Part shown: piece after piece, positions 1 through 10,384 of the stretch
How the letters are laid out: each line of letters opens with the position of its first letter
Position numbering within the stretch: the first letter of the stretch is position 1
Source of the DNA: Aegilops tauschii subsp. strangulata
Lineage: Eukaryota; Streptophyta; Magnoliopsida; Poales; Poaceae
Direction: 5' to 3'
DNA: 64,000 bases
NCBI RefSeq assembly: GCF_002575655.3
Contig: NC_053040.3
Span: 358,978,267-359,042,266, forward strand
Made by a program: the position numbers and the translations under genes
The notes under the pieces: generated by a model
The model's input: only the letters and a program-made list of their open reading frames with translations
Databases searched by the model: none
Told to the model about the DNA's origin: nothing

Positions 1-870
1 TTCGATAGGTATTATGTCTACCACCCGGGGCTTGAGAGGCGGCTGGCTGCTTGAAGCAGCTCTAGCACCTTTAGGGCCTTTCCTGTCAGGTCTCCTCATT
101 TGCTTCTTGGCGGGTGGCGGTAGTGAGCCCACCATACCTTCCCTAACCACCCGCAAGTGTCGTCGGGCTAATCAGTGGACGGGCCTTGGGGGTTGCTGGG
201 TAGAGGCGGCATCTGGAGGCATCTCCTACAAGGATCGCTTGAAGAGAGACTTTTTGCATTCCGCCTTAGGATGTTCCGGCTCCGGCATATCAGGCAGCAT
301 CAAGTCATCCATCTCCATGCTCATACCCTGAGTCTTCGTCGTCCTGAGACATCAATCTTCCATCATCATAGGCGTATTGAAATACTTGTCTGGGTCATCA
401 TCCTCCTCCTCCATGTCATCATCAACATTTGCTTCTTCGACAGCGACGGCGACATGATCTGGCACTAATGGAGGCTCTCCCTCGCGTCGTCCGCTATCAC
501 CCGCCATGACAGGTGCAAGTAATTTGGTAGGTGGGTGGTGTTCATACCTTCTTGAGAAGGTGGCGCTCGTGTGATACTGGGCGCCTCGAGATGAAGAAGA
601 GACTTCGGCCAAGGCAAGAACCAGCTCTTGCATGCGCCAATCTTGGGGGAGGGGGGGTCTTGTCATCATCGACTGGTACTCGGAGGAGGCAAATCCTCGA
701 AGCCCGCTAAGACACTGGCCACGTTAACCTTGAAGACGCCATCGGGCATCTCTCGGTTGTGGAACATGCGGTCCTTCGGCTTCACGATCGTTGCCTTTCC
801 CACGGCCTCCTTATCACGGTACTTCTTTGCGATGCTTTCTTTGTGTCATGCCACATAATCATCTACCGCA
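1..870 (-). pseudogene. Transposon-encoded protein fragment, decayed and cut by the window edge
   Basis: Several minus-strand segments read as protein, but not in one frame. At 661-840 there is a basic stretch with the words PKDRMFHNREMPDG and VNVASVLAGFEDLPPP. At 352-669 there is a stretch ending in an acidic run (VDDDMEEEDDDPD). At about 1-115 a Lys/Arg/Pro-rich stretch stays open to the window edge (KKQMRRPDRKGPKG, then KPRVVDIIPIE). In-frame stops and frame changes separate them, one of them a TAG before EMPPDAAST. Charged, low-complexity linkers next to a transposon arm suggest a DNA-transposon protein, perhaps CACTA-type. I do not recognise the family, and no catalytic motif is visible. 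Confidence 0.4.
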
Positions 871-966
871 TCTAGGTGTTGTAGCACTACTAAGTTAGCC
901 CTATCAAAGTCGTTCCGTCGATCTGAGTAGTCCACGTGCAATTCCCTCCGGTCGTTGTTGTGACCA

Positions 967-1546
967 CACTACTGCAGGATGCTGCTAATGAGACACTACG
1001 ATCAGAGACCCTTCGACTAAACTGTGTGCGATGCCATAATCGCAAACGGTGGTGTGAAAAAACCGTCAAAAAGTTGCAAAACGTTTGCGATGACGGATGC
1101 ATCAAACACGGTTCAGATTTTGGTTGCATGTGCGATTCAGGGCATATGATTCAGTTAAATTAACTATTTGCGATGAGGAGAAACAAAAGAAACGGGCAGC
1201 CAGATGAAGGTGTGTGCGATATGCAGCATACGCTTCACTCGGATGAACTGTTTGCGTTGAGACAAGAGAACAGAAATGGTTCAATATAACAAGATGTGTG
1301 TGATACGCGTCAAACATGTATGTAATCAGAAATGTGTGCGAAGACCAATAATAACGCAGATGATTGCTTCTAATAAGACGTATGTGATATGCTCTATCTA
1401 CACAACATCTATTGGCCATTGGGGGATGGGGGTCATCCGGATACGCCATAACGATGCGAAGATGCATCCTATATCAGCAAGGACTAGCTATTCCACCAGT
1501 AGCTCATGTAAGAGAACTCTCAAGTTAAGTGTGCTTTGGCTGGAGC
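967..1546 (+). mobile_element. TGTGCGAT-rich DNA-transposon arm, copy A (left part)
   Basis: The arm begins CACTACTGCAGGATGCTGC. It is full of degenerate repeats of TGTGCGAT and TTTGCGATG (for example 1081-1096, 1129-1136, 1166-1174, 1211-1218). The same start and the same order of repeats recur at 22181-22770, which defines a family. Sabrina-like copy (a) interrupts it at 1546/18411. The CACTAC start suggests a CACTA-type end, but no matching right end or 3-bp target duplication was found, so the superfamily is uncertain. Confidence 0.55.
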
Positions 1547-3121
1547 TGCTACCTCTTGAGCATGCGTTGGTTTTCCCTTGAAGAGGAAAGGGTCATGCAG
1601 CAAAGTAGCGTAAGTATTTCCCTCAGTTTTTGAGAACCAAGGTATCAATCCAGTAGGAGGCTACATGCAAGTCCCTTGTACCTACACAAACAAATAAGAA
1701 CCTTGCAACCAACGCGATAAAGGGGTTGTCAATCCCTTCACGGGCACTTGCAAAAGTGAGATCTGATAGAGATGATAAGATAATATTTTTGGTATATTTA
1801 TGATAAAGATTGAAAGTAAAGATTGCAAAGTAAAATAGATTGGAAACGTATATGATGGAAAATAGACCCGGGGGCCATACGTTTCACTAGATGCTTCTCT
1901 CAAGATAGCATAAGTATTACGGTGGGTGAACGAATTACTGTCGAGCAATTGATAGAAAAGTGCATAGTTATGAGAATATCTAGGCATGATCATGTATATA
2001 GGCATCACGTCCGCGACAAGTAGACCGACTCCTGCCTGCATCTACTACTATTACTCCACACATCGACCGCTATCCAGCATGCATCTAGAGTATTAAGTTC
2101 ATAAGAACAGAGTAACGCATTAAGCAAGATGACATGATGTAGAGGGATAAACTCAAGCAATATGATATAAACCCCATCTTTTTATCCTCGATGGCAACAA
2201 TACAATACAATACAATACGTGTCGTTTCCCTTTCTGTTACTGGGATCGAGCACCGCATGATTGAACCCAAAGCTAAGCACTTCTCCCATTGCAAGAAAGA
2301 TCAATCTAGTAGGCCAAACCAAACTGATAATTCAAAGAGACTTGCAAAGATAACCAATCATACATAAAAGAATTCAGAGGAGATTCAAATATTGTTCATA
2401 GATAATCTTGATCATAAACCCACAATTCATCTGATCTCGACAAACACATCGCAAAAAGGGTTACATCTAATAGATCTCCAAGAAGATCGAGGAGAACTTT
2501 GTGTTGAGATCCAAAGAGAGAGAAGAAGCCATCTAGCTAATAACTATGGACCCGAAGGTCTGAGGTAAACTACTCACACATCATCGGAGAGGCTATGGTG
2601 TTGATGTAGAAGCCCTCCATGATCGATTCCCCTCCGGCGGAGCGCCGGAAAAGGCCCCAAGATGGGATCTCACGGGTAGAGAAGGTTGCGGCAGTGGAAA
2701 TAGGGTTTCGTGGTGCTCTCGGATGTTTTTGGGGTATATGGATATATATAGGAGGAAGAAGTAGGTCGGTGGAGCTACGAGGGGCCCACGAGGGTGGGGC
2801 GCGCCCAGGGGGGCAGGCGCGCCTCCCTGCCTCGTGGCCTCCTCATTCGTTTCTTGACATCCACTCCAAGTCCCCTGGATCACGTTTGTTCCAAAAATAA
2901 CTCTCCCGAAGGTTTCATTCCGTTTGGACTCCGTTTGATATTCCTTTTCTGCGAAACACTGAAATAGGCAACAAAAAAACAGCAATTTGCACTGGGCCTT
3001 GGGTTAGTAGATTAGTCCCAAAAATAATATAAAATTGTATAATAAAGCCCATTAAACATCCAAAACAGAATATATAATAGCATGGAACAATCAAAATTAT
3101 AGATACGTTGGAGACGTATCA
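1547..3121 (-). repeat. 3' LTR of Sabrina-like copy (a)
   Basis: A 1575-bp LTR in minus orientation. It keeps the promoter area with a TATATATA stretch near 2745-2755. ORFs inside it are chance frames found in every LTR of the family. Confidence 0.85.
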
Positions 3122-3126
3122 AGCAT

Positions 3127-5867
3127 TGTAGCGACCAGACCTCAAATGGCCTGTGCTGCTGTGCACCAGTGTCATCCTTGGATCAGTAATGCTGACACGC
3201 ACAGTACAAATGGAGGATTTATAACAGAGTAGCAATCACACACTTATTACGTCGAAAATCTCCAAAGAGATAAGTATAAAAAACATGGCTTAAGGCCATC
3301 TAATAACGATAACAGCGGAAGACTTGGAAGACAAGTGAGTCCATCAACTCCAGCAGCATCACTGAGTATAAGACCACGACCTAAGGCACCTTACTCGTCG
3401 TCTGAAAAGTCTGCAACATGAAACGTTGCAGCCCGAAAACGGGTCAGCACATGGAATATGCTGGCAATGTAACACATAGAGAACAATGAACAATGATAAT
3501 GCTATACTATATGCATATATGGCTGGTGGAAAGCTCTATGGTTACAGTTTTTGTGAAAAGCCAATTTTATCCTACTGCAAAGGAATAAATTTTATTTAAC
3601 TATCATGGTGGTTGAAACATTGAGAAGGTACCTCCAACTCAATCCCAATTAAGTATCATCATTAACCCAACAAAATTAATTATAAGTATCACGGTGATGA
3701 GATTCAAATGACAATCCAGGTACTAGATACTCAAGTTGTCCATAACCGGGGACACGGCTAATCATGATCAGTTTGTACACTCTGCAGAGGTTTGTGCACT
3801 TTTCCCCACAAGACTCGATCGCCTCCGCTTGATTCTCGCACTGCATGATGTTTGAGAAACGGATGACCGAGACACAGTCTTTCAGAAACAATCACTCTTT
3901 ACTCTGGATGGACCGGTACACCTACTTTCCCCTACATCTGCTAGTCCACCTCTTCAAGAGATCCTGTAACCTACTCAGCTATGCTAGAGCCCATAATAGC
4001 TTGTGGCTGCACACGGAAGTTTCTAGCATGAATAATCTTATGATCCCTTTGAGCCTGGGTGGCGGTCCTTATACAAACAGACAACACTGGGTTCTCCAGG
4101 TGCCTCAATCCACCCAGATGTGAGTTTTAGTTGCCACCTTAAGTTGAACCATTATTAAACATCTCACATCTGTCATGAATATCACTCAAACCCAATCCAC
4201 GTCTACGAGCATAGCATGGCAATATAATAGCAACGTAGAAGTAACTCCCAAGGGTTTGATATAGTAAAGCAGGTAATAGGTACTACCTCAACTACTTCCC
4301 AATACCCACAGTTTAATTAGATCCTAATCAGGCAATGTTTGAGGGAAAATATCTAATTCAATAAAACTGGGTATGAACGGGGTATGATCAAAGTGTTACT
4401 TGCCTTGCTGATGATCCGCAAAACCTAGCGAGCCAAAGTAACAAGCGGCACACTCCGGGTACTCTATCGCAAACAAACAAGCATACAATCAGTACTCATC
4501 TAATGCACAGGTAAAACTCGAATGAAAGATCCAACCAGAAAATTCAACTCAAGAACTCCGGTTTGCAAGAAGAATCAACTCGAAAGAAGCAACGAAAGTC
4601 AAACAGCGAAAGAAAGAAACTTTGTTTGCTAATCTGGATCTAGGTCAAATTTTACTGTAGCAAAAACTTGTTTGAGTAGGTTAAACGGAAAGAGAATTTC
4701 GAGACGAAACTCTAGGCGCTTGAATTGCCTGATTCCGATAAACGAGCGAGAAGTTAAGCAGATTCGAAGATTCGATCGGAAATCGAATCCGAGAAAATAA
4801 CGAGAAAATCCGACGAAAAGAAAAATGGACGAACGGTTAAATAACGGACGTTCGTTAACAGAGAAAAACCGATGAATGCGTTCGTTAAAACGAACGGTTC
4901 GGTGAACGCTCGCGAAATAAGAAAACCGAAAAAAAAACCGATCTAGGGTTTTTTTTAAACAAAAGGTTTTTTTTCAGAAAACCGGTCACAACGAAGACGG
5001 CCGGCGGCAGTACCTCGACGGCGGGCTCGGGGAGGGGCTCCGGCGGGCGGTGCTCGGGCGCGAGGGGTGCGGGGCTCGGGGAGGGGGCTCCGGCGGCGAG
5101 GGGGCGTCGGCTCCGGCGACTCCCGGCGGCGGCGGCGAGGCAAAAGGCGCGGCGGCGGGCTAGATGCGGGCGGCGGCGGCGGGCTCCTCCGGCGGTGGTG
5201 GTGAGGAAAACGGAGGGGGGTCTATTTATGGAAGGGGGGCTAGGGAGGCTTGGGGAAGGGGCATCCGAGGCGGCGGCGGCTACCGTGGCGATGGCGGACT
5301 CCGGCGGCGGCGAGGCGTGCGGGAAGAGGAGAGGGGCGACGGGGCGGGCCGTCGGCTGGGCTCGGCCCAATCGGCGCGGCGCGTTTGTTTTTTTAAATAA
5401 GTTCCGCGGAAAAAAATTGCGTAGAAAAATAAAAAAATCGGAAATAAATGAAATAAATTTTCCCCGTCTAGTTAGAAAATCTAGAATAGGGTGAACATTT
5501 TTAAAATCAAAAATAAATATTTTGAAAACATGCATATTTTTAAATGCAATAAAAATTGCAAATAAAATCCAAATAAATTCCAAATAATGATTTTAACATT
5601 TTTCCTCCAGTATTTCAATGTTTTGGGGAAGTCATATTTTCTCCTCTCGTTTATTTAAACTGAAATATTTTTCCGGAGAGAAAAATAATTAAAACCAAAA
5701 ATCCTCGTTTGAAAAATCAAATATGAAAATACGAGAAAATCCCCAACTCTCTCCGAGGGTCCTTGAGTTGCTTAGGATTTATCGGGGATTTGTTAAAATG
5801 CAATAAAACATGATATGCAATGATGATCTATGTATAACATTCCAAATTGAAAATTTGGGATGTTACA
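3127..5867 (-). repeat. 3' LTR of the chromovirus
   Basis: A 2741-bp LTR with a GC-rich, CGG-repeat segment at about 5020-5370 and A/T-rich flanks. The long ORFs crossing the CGG segment (for example 4885-5583 minus) are composition artefacts, not genes. Confidence 0.9.
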
Positions 5868-5879
5868 AACCTACCCCCC
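5868..5879 (-). other. Polypurine tract of the chromovirus
   Basis: Read on the minus strand it is GGGGGGTAGGTT, directly against the 3' LTR edge at 5867. It follows the expected pol stop TAA (5880-5882) without a gap. It would prime plus-strand DNA synthesis. Confidence 0.8.
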
Positions 5880-5954
5880 TTAAGATGAATCTCGCCCTCG
5901 AGATTCGGGTTGGCTATAAAACAGGTGGGAGTGGTTTTTCCGTAGATCTTCCTC

Positions 5955-8855
5955 TCACTCCCAGGTGGCCTCATCTTCTGTGTGGTGACTCCACTGAACT
6001 TTGCAAAACTTGATAACCTTGCTACGGGTAACTCGGCTGGCATACTCGAGAATCTTAACTGGCTTCTCGTCATAGGTCAAATCACTTTCCAACTGAATCG
6101 CTTCCAGTGGCACAGTATCTCTCAGCTGTATCTCAACCATCTCTGCGTGGCACTTCTTCAACTGCGAAACGTGAAATACATCATGTACTGCAAACAATCC
6201 TTCGGGCAATTCCAGCTTGTCGGCAACTTCTCCCATACGTTCCAAAATTCTGTATGGTCCGATAAAACGAGGCGCTAACTTTCCCTTAACTCCAAAGCGC
6301 TTCACTCCTCGAAGTGGCGATACTCGAAGATACACTCTGTCTCCGACTTCGTGAACTGTCTCCTTGTGTTTAGAATCAGCATAACTCTTCTGCCTGGACT
6401 GGGCTACCTTGAGCCTATCGCGAATCAACCTTACTTTCTGTTCAGACTCCTTAATCAAATCTGGTCCAAACAACTGACGATCTCCAACTTCGTCCCATAA
6501 CAACGGTGTTCTACACCTCCTTCCGTACAAAGCTTCGAAAGGGGCCATCTTCAAACTGGTTTGATAACTGTTGTTATATGAAAACTCCGCATATGGCAAA
6601 TTGTCGTCCCAACTAGATCCATAATCTAGCGCACATGCTCTCAACATGTCCTCCAAAATCTGGTTGACTCTCTCGGTCTGTCCATCTGTCTGTGGGTGAA
6701 ATGTTGTACTGAATTCCAGCCTGGTTCCCAATGTTTCATGTAACTGCTTCCAAAACTTCGAGGTAAATTGGGTTCCTCTGTCTGATACAATGGTCCTCGG
6801 AACTCCATGCAAACATACTATCCTGGTCATGTATATCTTTGCCAACTTAGCACTGGTGTAGGTGGTCTTCACTGGAATGAAATGAGCCACTTTCGTCAAA
6901 CGGTCGACTACAACCCATATCGAGTCATAGCCTGAACGAGTCCTGGGTAATCCTGTGATAAAATCCATGCCTATTTTATCCCACTTCCATTCGGGTATCG
7001 GCAATGGCTGTAGCAATCCTGCTGGCTTCTGATGCTCTGCCTTCACTCTCTGACATACATCACAAACTGCTACAAACTCCGCAATATCCTTCTTCATTCC
7101 GGTCCACCAGAAAGTATTCTTCAGATCCAAATACATCTTGGTATTCCCTGGGTGAATCGAGTACGGTGAATCATGGGCTTCTTGCAAAATCAACTTCCTG
7201 ATCTCCGGATCATTTGGCACATATACGCGGTCCTCGAACCATAAGGTATCGTGCTCATCCTCACAAAATCCCTTGGCTTTTCCTTTGCTCATCTTCTCCT
7301 TTATCTCTTCAATCTCCTTGTCTGTCTTCTGAGCTTCTCTGATCTTTTCCATCAAGGTAGACTGAATCTCCAATGTCGCTAAATAGCCTCTAGGGACTAT
7401 CTCCAAACATAGCTCGCGAAGGTCCTCGGCTAACTCCTGAGGTAATTCCCCTGTCATGAGGGTGTTGACATGACTCTTGCGGCTCAACGCGTCTGCTACT
7501 ACGTTAGCCTTTCCGGGGTGATAATGCAATCTCATATCATAATCTTTGATGAGCTCCAACCATCTCCTCTGTCTGAGGTTTAACTCCTTCTGCGTGAAAA
7601 TGTACTTCAAACTCTTGTGATCCGTGTACACTTCACAATGGTTTCCAATGAGAAAATGTCTCCATGTCTTCAATGCATGCACCACGGCTGCTAATTCCAA
7701 ATCATGCGTAGCATAATTCTTCTCATGGGGTTTAAGTTGTCGTGAAGCATAGGAAACAACTCTTCCTTCCTGCATAAGCACTGCTCCAAGTCCTCGACGA
7801 GAAGCGTCGCAATAAACTTCATAGTCCTTGCGTTGATCTGGCAGAATCAACACTGGTGAGGTAACCAATCGTTTCTTCAACTCTTGGAAACTAGCTTCAC
7901 ATTCCTCAGTCCAATTGAATTTGGTGTCTTTCTTTAATAGCTCAGTCATGGGCTTAGCAATCCTTGAGAAATTCTCGATAAATCTCCGGTAGTATCCTGC
8001 AAGTCCAAGAAAACTCCGGATTTCTCCAACTGTCGTGGGCGATTCCCCACTTGTCACTGTGTCAACCTTGGCAGGGTCTACTGCTATTCCTTCTCCAGAA
8101 ATAACATGTCCAAGGAATCCAACTTCCTTCAACCAAAACTCACATTTGCTGAACTTGGCATATAACTGATGTTCTCTGAGCTTCTCAAGTACCAATCGTA
8201 AATGCTCCTCATGCTCTTCTTCATCCTTGGAAAAGATTAAAATATCATCAATGAACACCACGACGAACTTATCCAGAAACTCCATAAATACTTTGTTCAT
8301 CAGGTTCATGAAATAGGCAGGTGCGTTAGTCAGTCCAAATGACATAACGGTATACTCATACAATCCATATCTGGTGGTAAATGCCGTCTTAGGTATATCC
8401 TGCTCTCGAATCTTTAACTGATGGTATCCTGATCGTAGATCGATCTTGGAAAATACTTTAGCTCCTTGCAAGCGGTCAAACAAATCATTGATCATCGGCA
8501 GTGGGTACTTGTTTTTGATGGTCACTTCATTCAATCCTCGGTAATCAACAACCATCCTTAGTGATCCATCTTTCTTCTCTACTAGAAGTACTGGTGATCC
8601 CCAAGGTGACGAACTTGGGCGAATATAGCCTTTATCCAGTAACTCCTTGATCTGCTTCTTAATTTCCTCCAAATCCTTTGCGGGCATCCTGTACGGTCTC
8701 TTAGATATTGGCCCTGTGCCTGGCAAAAGTTCAATCAAAAACTCAATGTCTCTATCTGGTGGCATGCCTGGCAACTCCTCTGGAAATACATCTGGATAAT
8801 CCTTCCAGAAACTTCTCCTGCTTGGCAGCATCCGTAGCAACGTCATCTGGTGCAT
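5955..8855 (-). CDS. pol: Chromovirus pol: reverse transcriptase, RNase H, integrase, truncated chromodomain
   Basis: A 966-codon frame. RT spans about residues 55-235, with catalytic FIDD at 201-204. RNase H spans about 340-460, with D350, E387, D412 and D455. Integrase has a zinc-binding H561/H568/C598/C601 and the catalytic triad D631, D692, E728 with the classic 35-residue spacing. A chromodomain starts near residue 928. The frame ends in TGA at 5955-5957 just after DEATWE; the same frame then continues 24 codons to TAA at 5880-5882, so the chromodomain tail is lost, probably by CGA to TGA. The 5' end begins abruptly around [10 protein letters not shown], because protease and the zinc knuckle are deleted; the listed start codon is only the first Met after the deletion joint. 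All visible catalytic residues are intact. Confidence 0.93.
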   Translation of the reverse strand: MHQMTLLRMLPSRRSFWKDYPDVFPEELPGMPPDRDIEFLIELLPGTGPISKRPYRMPAKDLEEIKKQIKELLDKGYIRPSSSPWGSPVLLVEKKDGSLRMVVDYRGLNEVTIKNKYPLPMINDLFDRLQGAKVFSKIDLRSGYHQLKIREQDIPKTAFTTRYGLYEYTVMSFGLTNAPAYFMNLMNKVFMEFLDKFVVVFIDDILIFSKDEEEHEEHLRLVLEKLREHQLYAKFSKCEFWLKEVGFLGHVISGEGIAVDPAKVDTVTSGESPTTVGEIRSFLGLAGYYRRFIENFSRIAKPMTELLKKDTKFNWTEECEASFQELKKRLVTSPVLILPDQRKDYEVYCDASRRGLGAVLMQEGRVVSYASRQLKPHEKNYATHDLELAAVVHALKTWRHFLIGNHCEVYTDHKSLKYIFTQKELNLRQRRWLELIKDYDMRLHYHPGKANVVADALSRKSHVNTLMTGELPQELAEDLRELCLEIVPRGYLATLEIQSTLMEKIREAQKTDKEIEEIKEKMSKGKAKGFCEDEHDTLWFEDRVYVPNDPEIRKLILQEAHDSPYSIHPGNTKMYLDLKNTFWWTGMKKDIAEFVAVCDVCQRVKAEHQKPAGLLQPLPIPEWKWDKIGMDFITGLPRTRSGYDSIWVVVDRLTKVAHFIPVKTTYTSAKLAKIYMTRIVCLHGVPRTIVSDRGTQFTSKFWKQLHETLGTRLEFSTTFHPQTDGQTERVNQILEDMLRACALDYGSSWDDNLPYAEFSYNNSYQTSLKMAPFEALYGRRCRTPLLWDEVGDRQLFGPDLIKESEQKVRLIRDRLKVAQSRQKSYADSKHKETVHEVGDRVYLRVSPLRGVKRFGVKGKLAPRFIGPYRILERMGEVADKLELPEGLFAVHDVFHVSQLKKCHAEMVEIQLRDTVPLEAIQLESDLTYDEKPVKILEYASRVTRSKVIKFCKVQWSHHTEDEATWE

Positions 8856-9354
8856 AACGTGCTAACTTACTGAAATCCTCCACATACTGGCCTACGGTGC
8901 GTCCTCCTTGGCGTAGGTTGCGAAACTCACGCTTCTTCATAGCCATAGCTCCTGCTGAAACATGAGCTGTATGGAAAGCTTGCTGAAACTGGTCCCATGT
9001 GACAGTGTCAATAGGGTGCGTGGCTGTATAATTCTTCCACCATGATGCTGCGGGTCCATCAAGCTGATGTGCGGCAAAACGCACTCTTTCCGCATCTGTG
9101 CACCCTGCAGTGGTCAACTCCCTTCCAACTTTGCGGAGCCAATCATCTGCTACAATCGGCTCGGTGCTACTGGAAAACACCGGCGGGTTTAGCCTTAAGA
9201 AACGGGCTAAGTGATCAACAGGTGGTGGTGGCGGTGGGTTGTTTTTGTTGTTGCCTTGGTTCTGAACTAACACTTGCATCAGGGCATTCTGTTGTTGAAT
9301 CAACTGGGTGATCTCTGGCGGGAAAACAAATCCGGGGTCGCGTCTCGGAGGCAT
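8752..9354 (-). CDS. gag: Chromovirus gag, truncated by an internal deletion
   Basis: The 200-codon frame starts MPPRRDPGF. It has a glutamine-rich then proline-rich leader (about residues 15-50) and a retrotransposon gag domain (about 55-190; [35 protein letters not shown]). This is the nucleocapsid-type structural protein that would package the RNA. It breaks at EKFLEGL: from there the frame reads out-of-phase pol sequence (the [10 protein letters not shown] region) and stops at 8752, overlapping pol by 104 bp. The C-terminal gag arm, the CCHC zinc knuckle and the protease that normally follow are absent. The joint lies near 8798-8815. Because the deletion also shifts the frame, gag and pol can no longer be made as one polyprotein without frameshifting. 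Confidence 0.88.
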   Translation of the reverse strand: MPPRRDPGFVFPPEITQLIQQQNALMQVLVQNQGNNKNNPPPPPPVDHLARFLRLNPPVFSSSTEPIVADDWLRKVGRELTTAGCTDAERVRFAAHQLDGPAASWWKNYTATHPIDTVTWDQFQQAFHTAHVSAGAMAMKKREFRNLRQGGRTVGQYVEDFSKLARYAPDDVATDAAKQEKFLEGLSRCISRGVARHATR

Positions 9355-9553
9355 CTGATAGGTTTAGAAAAGATGAGAATTAAGAATAGAATGAGGTCTA
9401 GAGAGAAAACACTACCCATATGCTCATGAGACAAATACAATCAATATCACTCAATCAATCCAAACAAGGCAAAACAATCGATCTATCTAGCGTTACAAAG
9501 TGCTTGAGCTATACTACTAAATGGGGGAAAACTACTACTGATATGGTGGTCTA

Positions 9554-10273
9554 CTAGAAATTTTGATCCGTTGAAGACTCCATGATGTCCGCTCCAGCTT
9601 CATCAATCCATTCGTCTTCACTTGGTTCCGAGTCGGTGTCGTCGATGATGATGTAGTTATCCGGACAAGTGCATTCGTCGACTTCTGCTTTTGGCACTGG
9701 ATTTCCCACGAATGCTCCAATCTTATTCTCCAGGTCGTCAATCTTCCCGACTAGTGCGTTGATTTCCTCCAAATAATCTTCGCGGTTAGCCTTGAGTTCT
9801 TCTTGGAGCTCCTTGATCTTCGTGAATGCCTTCTTCAGTTCTTCCTTGTCCGTGCACATCTGATTCTCCTGGCGTCGAATATGTTGGTTCTGCTCCTGGA
9901 TGAAAGCTGCAATTGATCCATCCTTCTTGGTCTTGATCATCTCCCATTGCGTGTCTCGACGTCCACAAATTTGATAAATTGTATCCTTAAGCTCCTGGTG
10001 ATAGACTTCTCCAATGCGTCCCATGGCGATGTGTGCGGCCATGCTCTTCCCTAAACTCCAAGTTGGTGCTTCGAAAACCAATCTCATGGCACTAAACATC
10101 CTTCCTGGAATGATAACTTGAATCTTCCAGCTCTCCTCTTCAGGTAAGGTGGCGTTGTAGGTTCCGGTGACGCTTGGTATTCCTATGTTCAAGTACTTGG
10201 TGACTTCCTTCAAATGTCGTCCAAACGGCGTGTCTTCATCTGGTTGCATGAACTTGCTCCTTGCATTCGCCAT
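9554..10273 (-). CDS. Extra ORF upstream of gag in the chromovirus (coiled coil, acidic tail)
   Basis: A 239-codon intact frame, sense to gag, between primer site and gag; it ends 200 bp before the gag ATG. Residues 1-110 look globular (WKIQVIIPGRMFSAM, then APTWSLGKSMAAHIAMG). Residues about 120-185 are heptad-like and rich in E, K, Q and L, fitting a coiled coil. Residues about 195-235 are strongly acidic (IIIDDTDSEPSEDEW). I recognise no enzymatic motif. It starts 111 bp from the LTR, so it would be the first ORF on the genomic RNA, and gag would need reinitiation, splicing or another transcript. Additional ORFs are known in some plant Gypsy lineages, but the role of this one is unknown to me. 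The absence of stops in a young element suggests recent constraint. Confidence 0.7.
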   Translation of the reverse strand: MANARSKFMQPDEDTPFGRHLKEVTKYLNIGIPSVTGTYNATLPEEESWKIQVIIPGRMFSAMRLVFEAPTWSLGKSMAAHIAMGRIGEVYHQELKDTIYQICGRRDTQWEMIKTKKDGSIAAFIQEQNQHIRRQENQMCTDKEELKKAFTKIKELQEELKANREDYLEEINALVGKIDDLENKIGAFVGNPVPKAEVDECTCPDNYIIIDDTDSEPSEDEWIDEAGADIMESSTDQNF

Positions 10274-10367
10274 TCCTAAAAGAGTAGAAAGTGGAGAGGG
10301 GTCAGAAATGAGAAGAGAGAAGTTTTCTAGGGCTTAAGCTTAGTGGTCGTGTCCTACAGTTAGCGTG

Positions 10368-10380
10368 TGCTCTGATACCA
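10368..10380 (-). other. Primer binding site, initiator-Met tRNA type
   Basis: Read on the minus strand it is TGGTATCAGAGCA, the standard complement of the 3' end of plant initiator Met tRNA. It lies 4 nt from the 5' LTR edge at 10385 and fixes the element's orientation. Confidence 0.9.
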
Positions 10381-10384
10381 ACTT

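Noticed and set aside
3676..4123. Frames of 71 and 92 codons identical to those at 10934-11381
   Set aside because: Identity only reflects that both lie in the LTR pair; they have no protein-like features.
4885..5583. Long ORF (232 codons) and others in the CGG-rich part of the chromovirus LTRs, including 12130-12699
   Set aside because: They lie inside an LTR, run through low-complexity GC repeat, and follow no gene layout.
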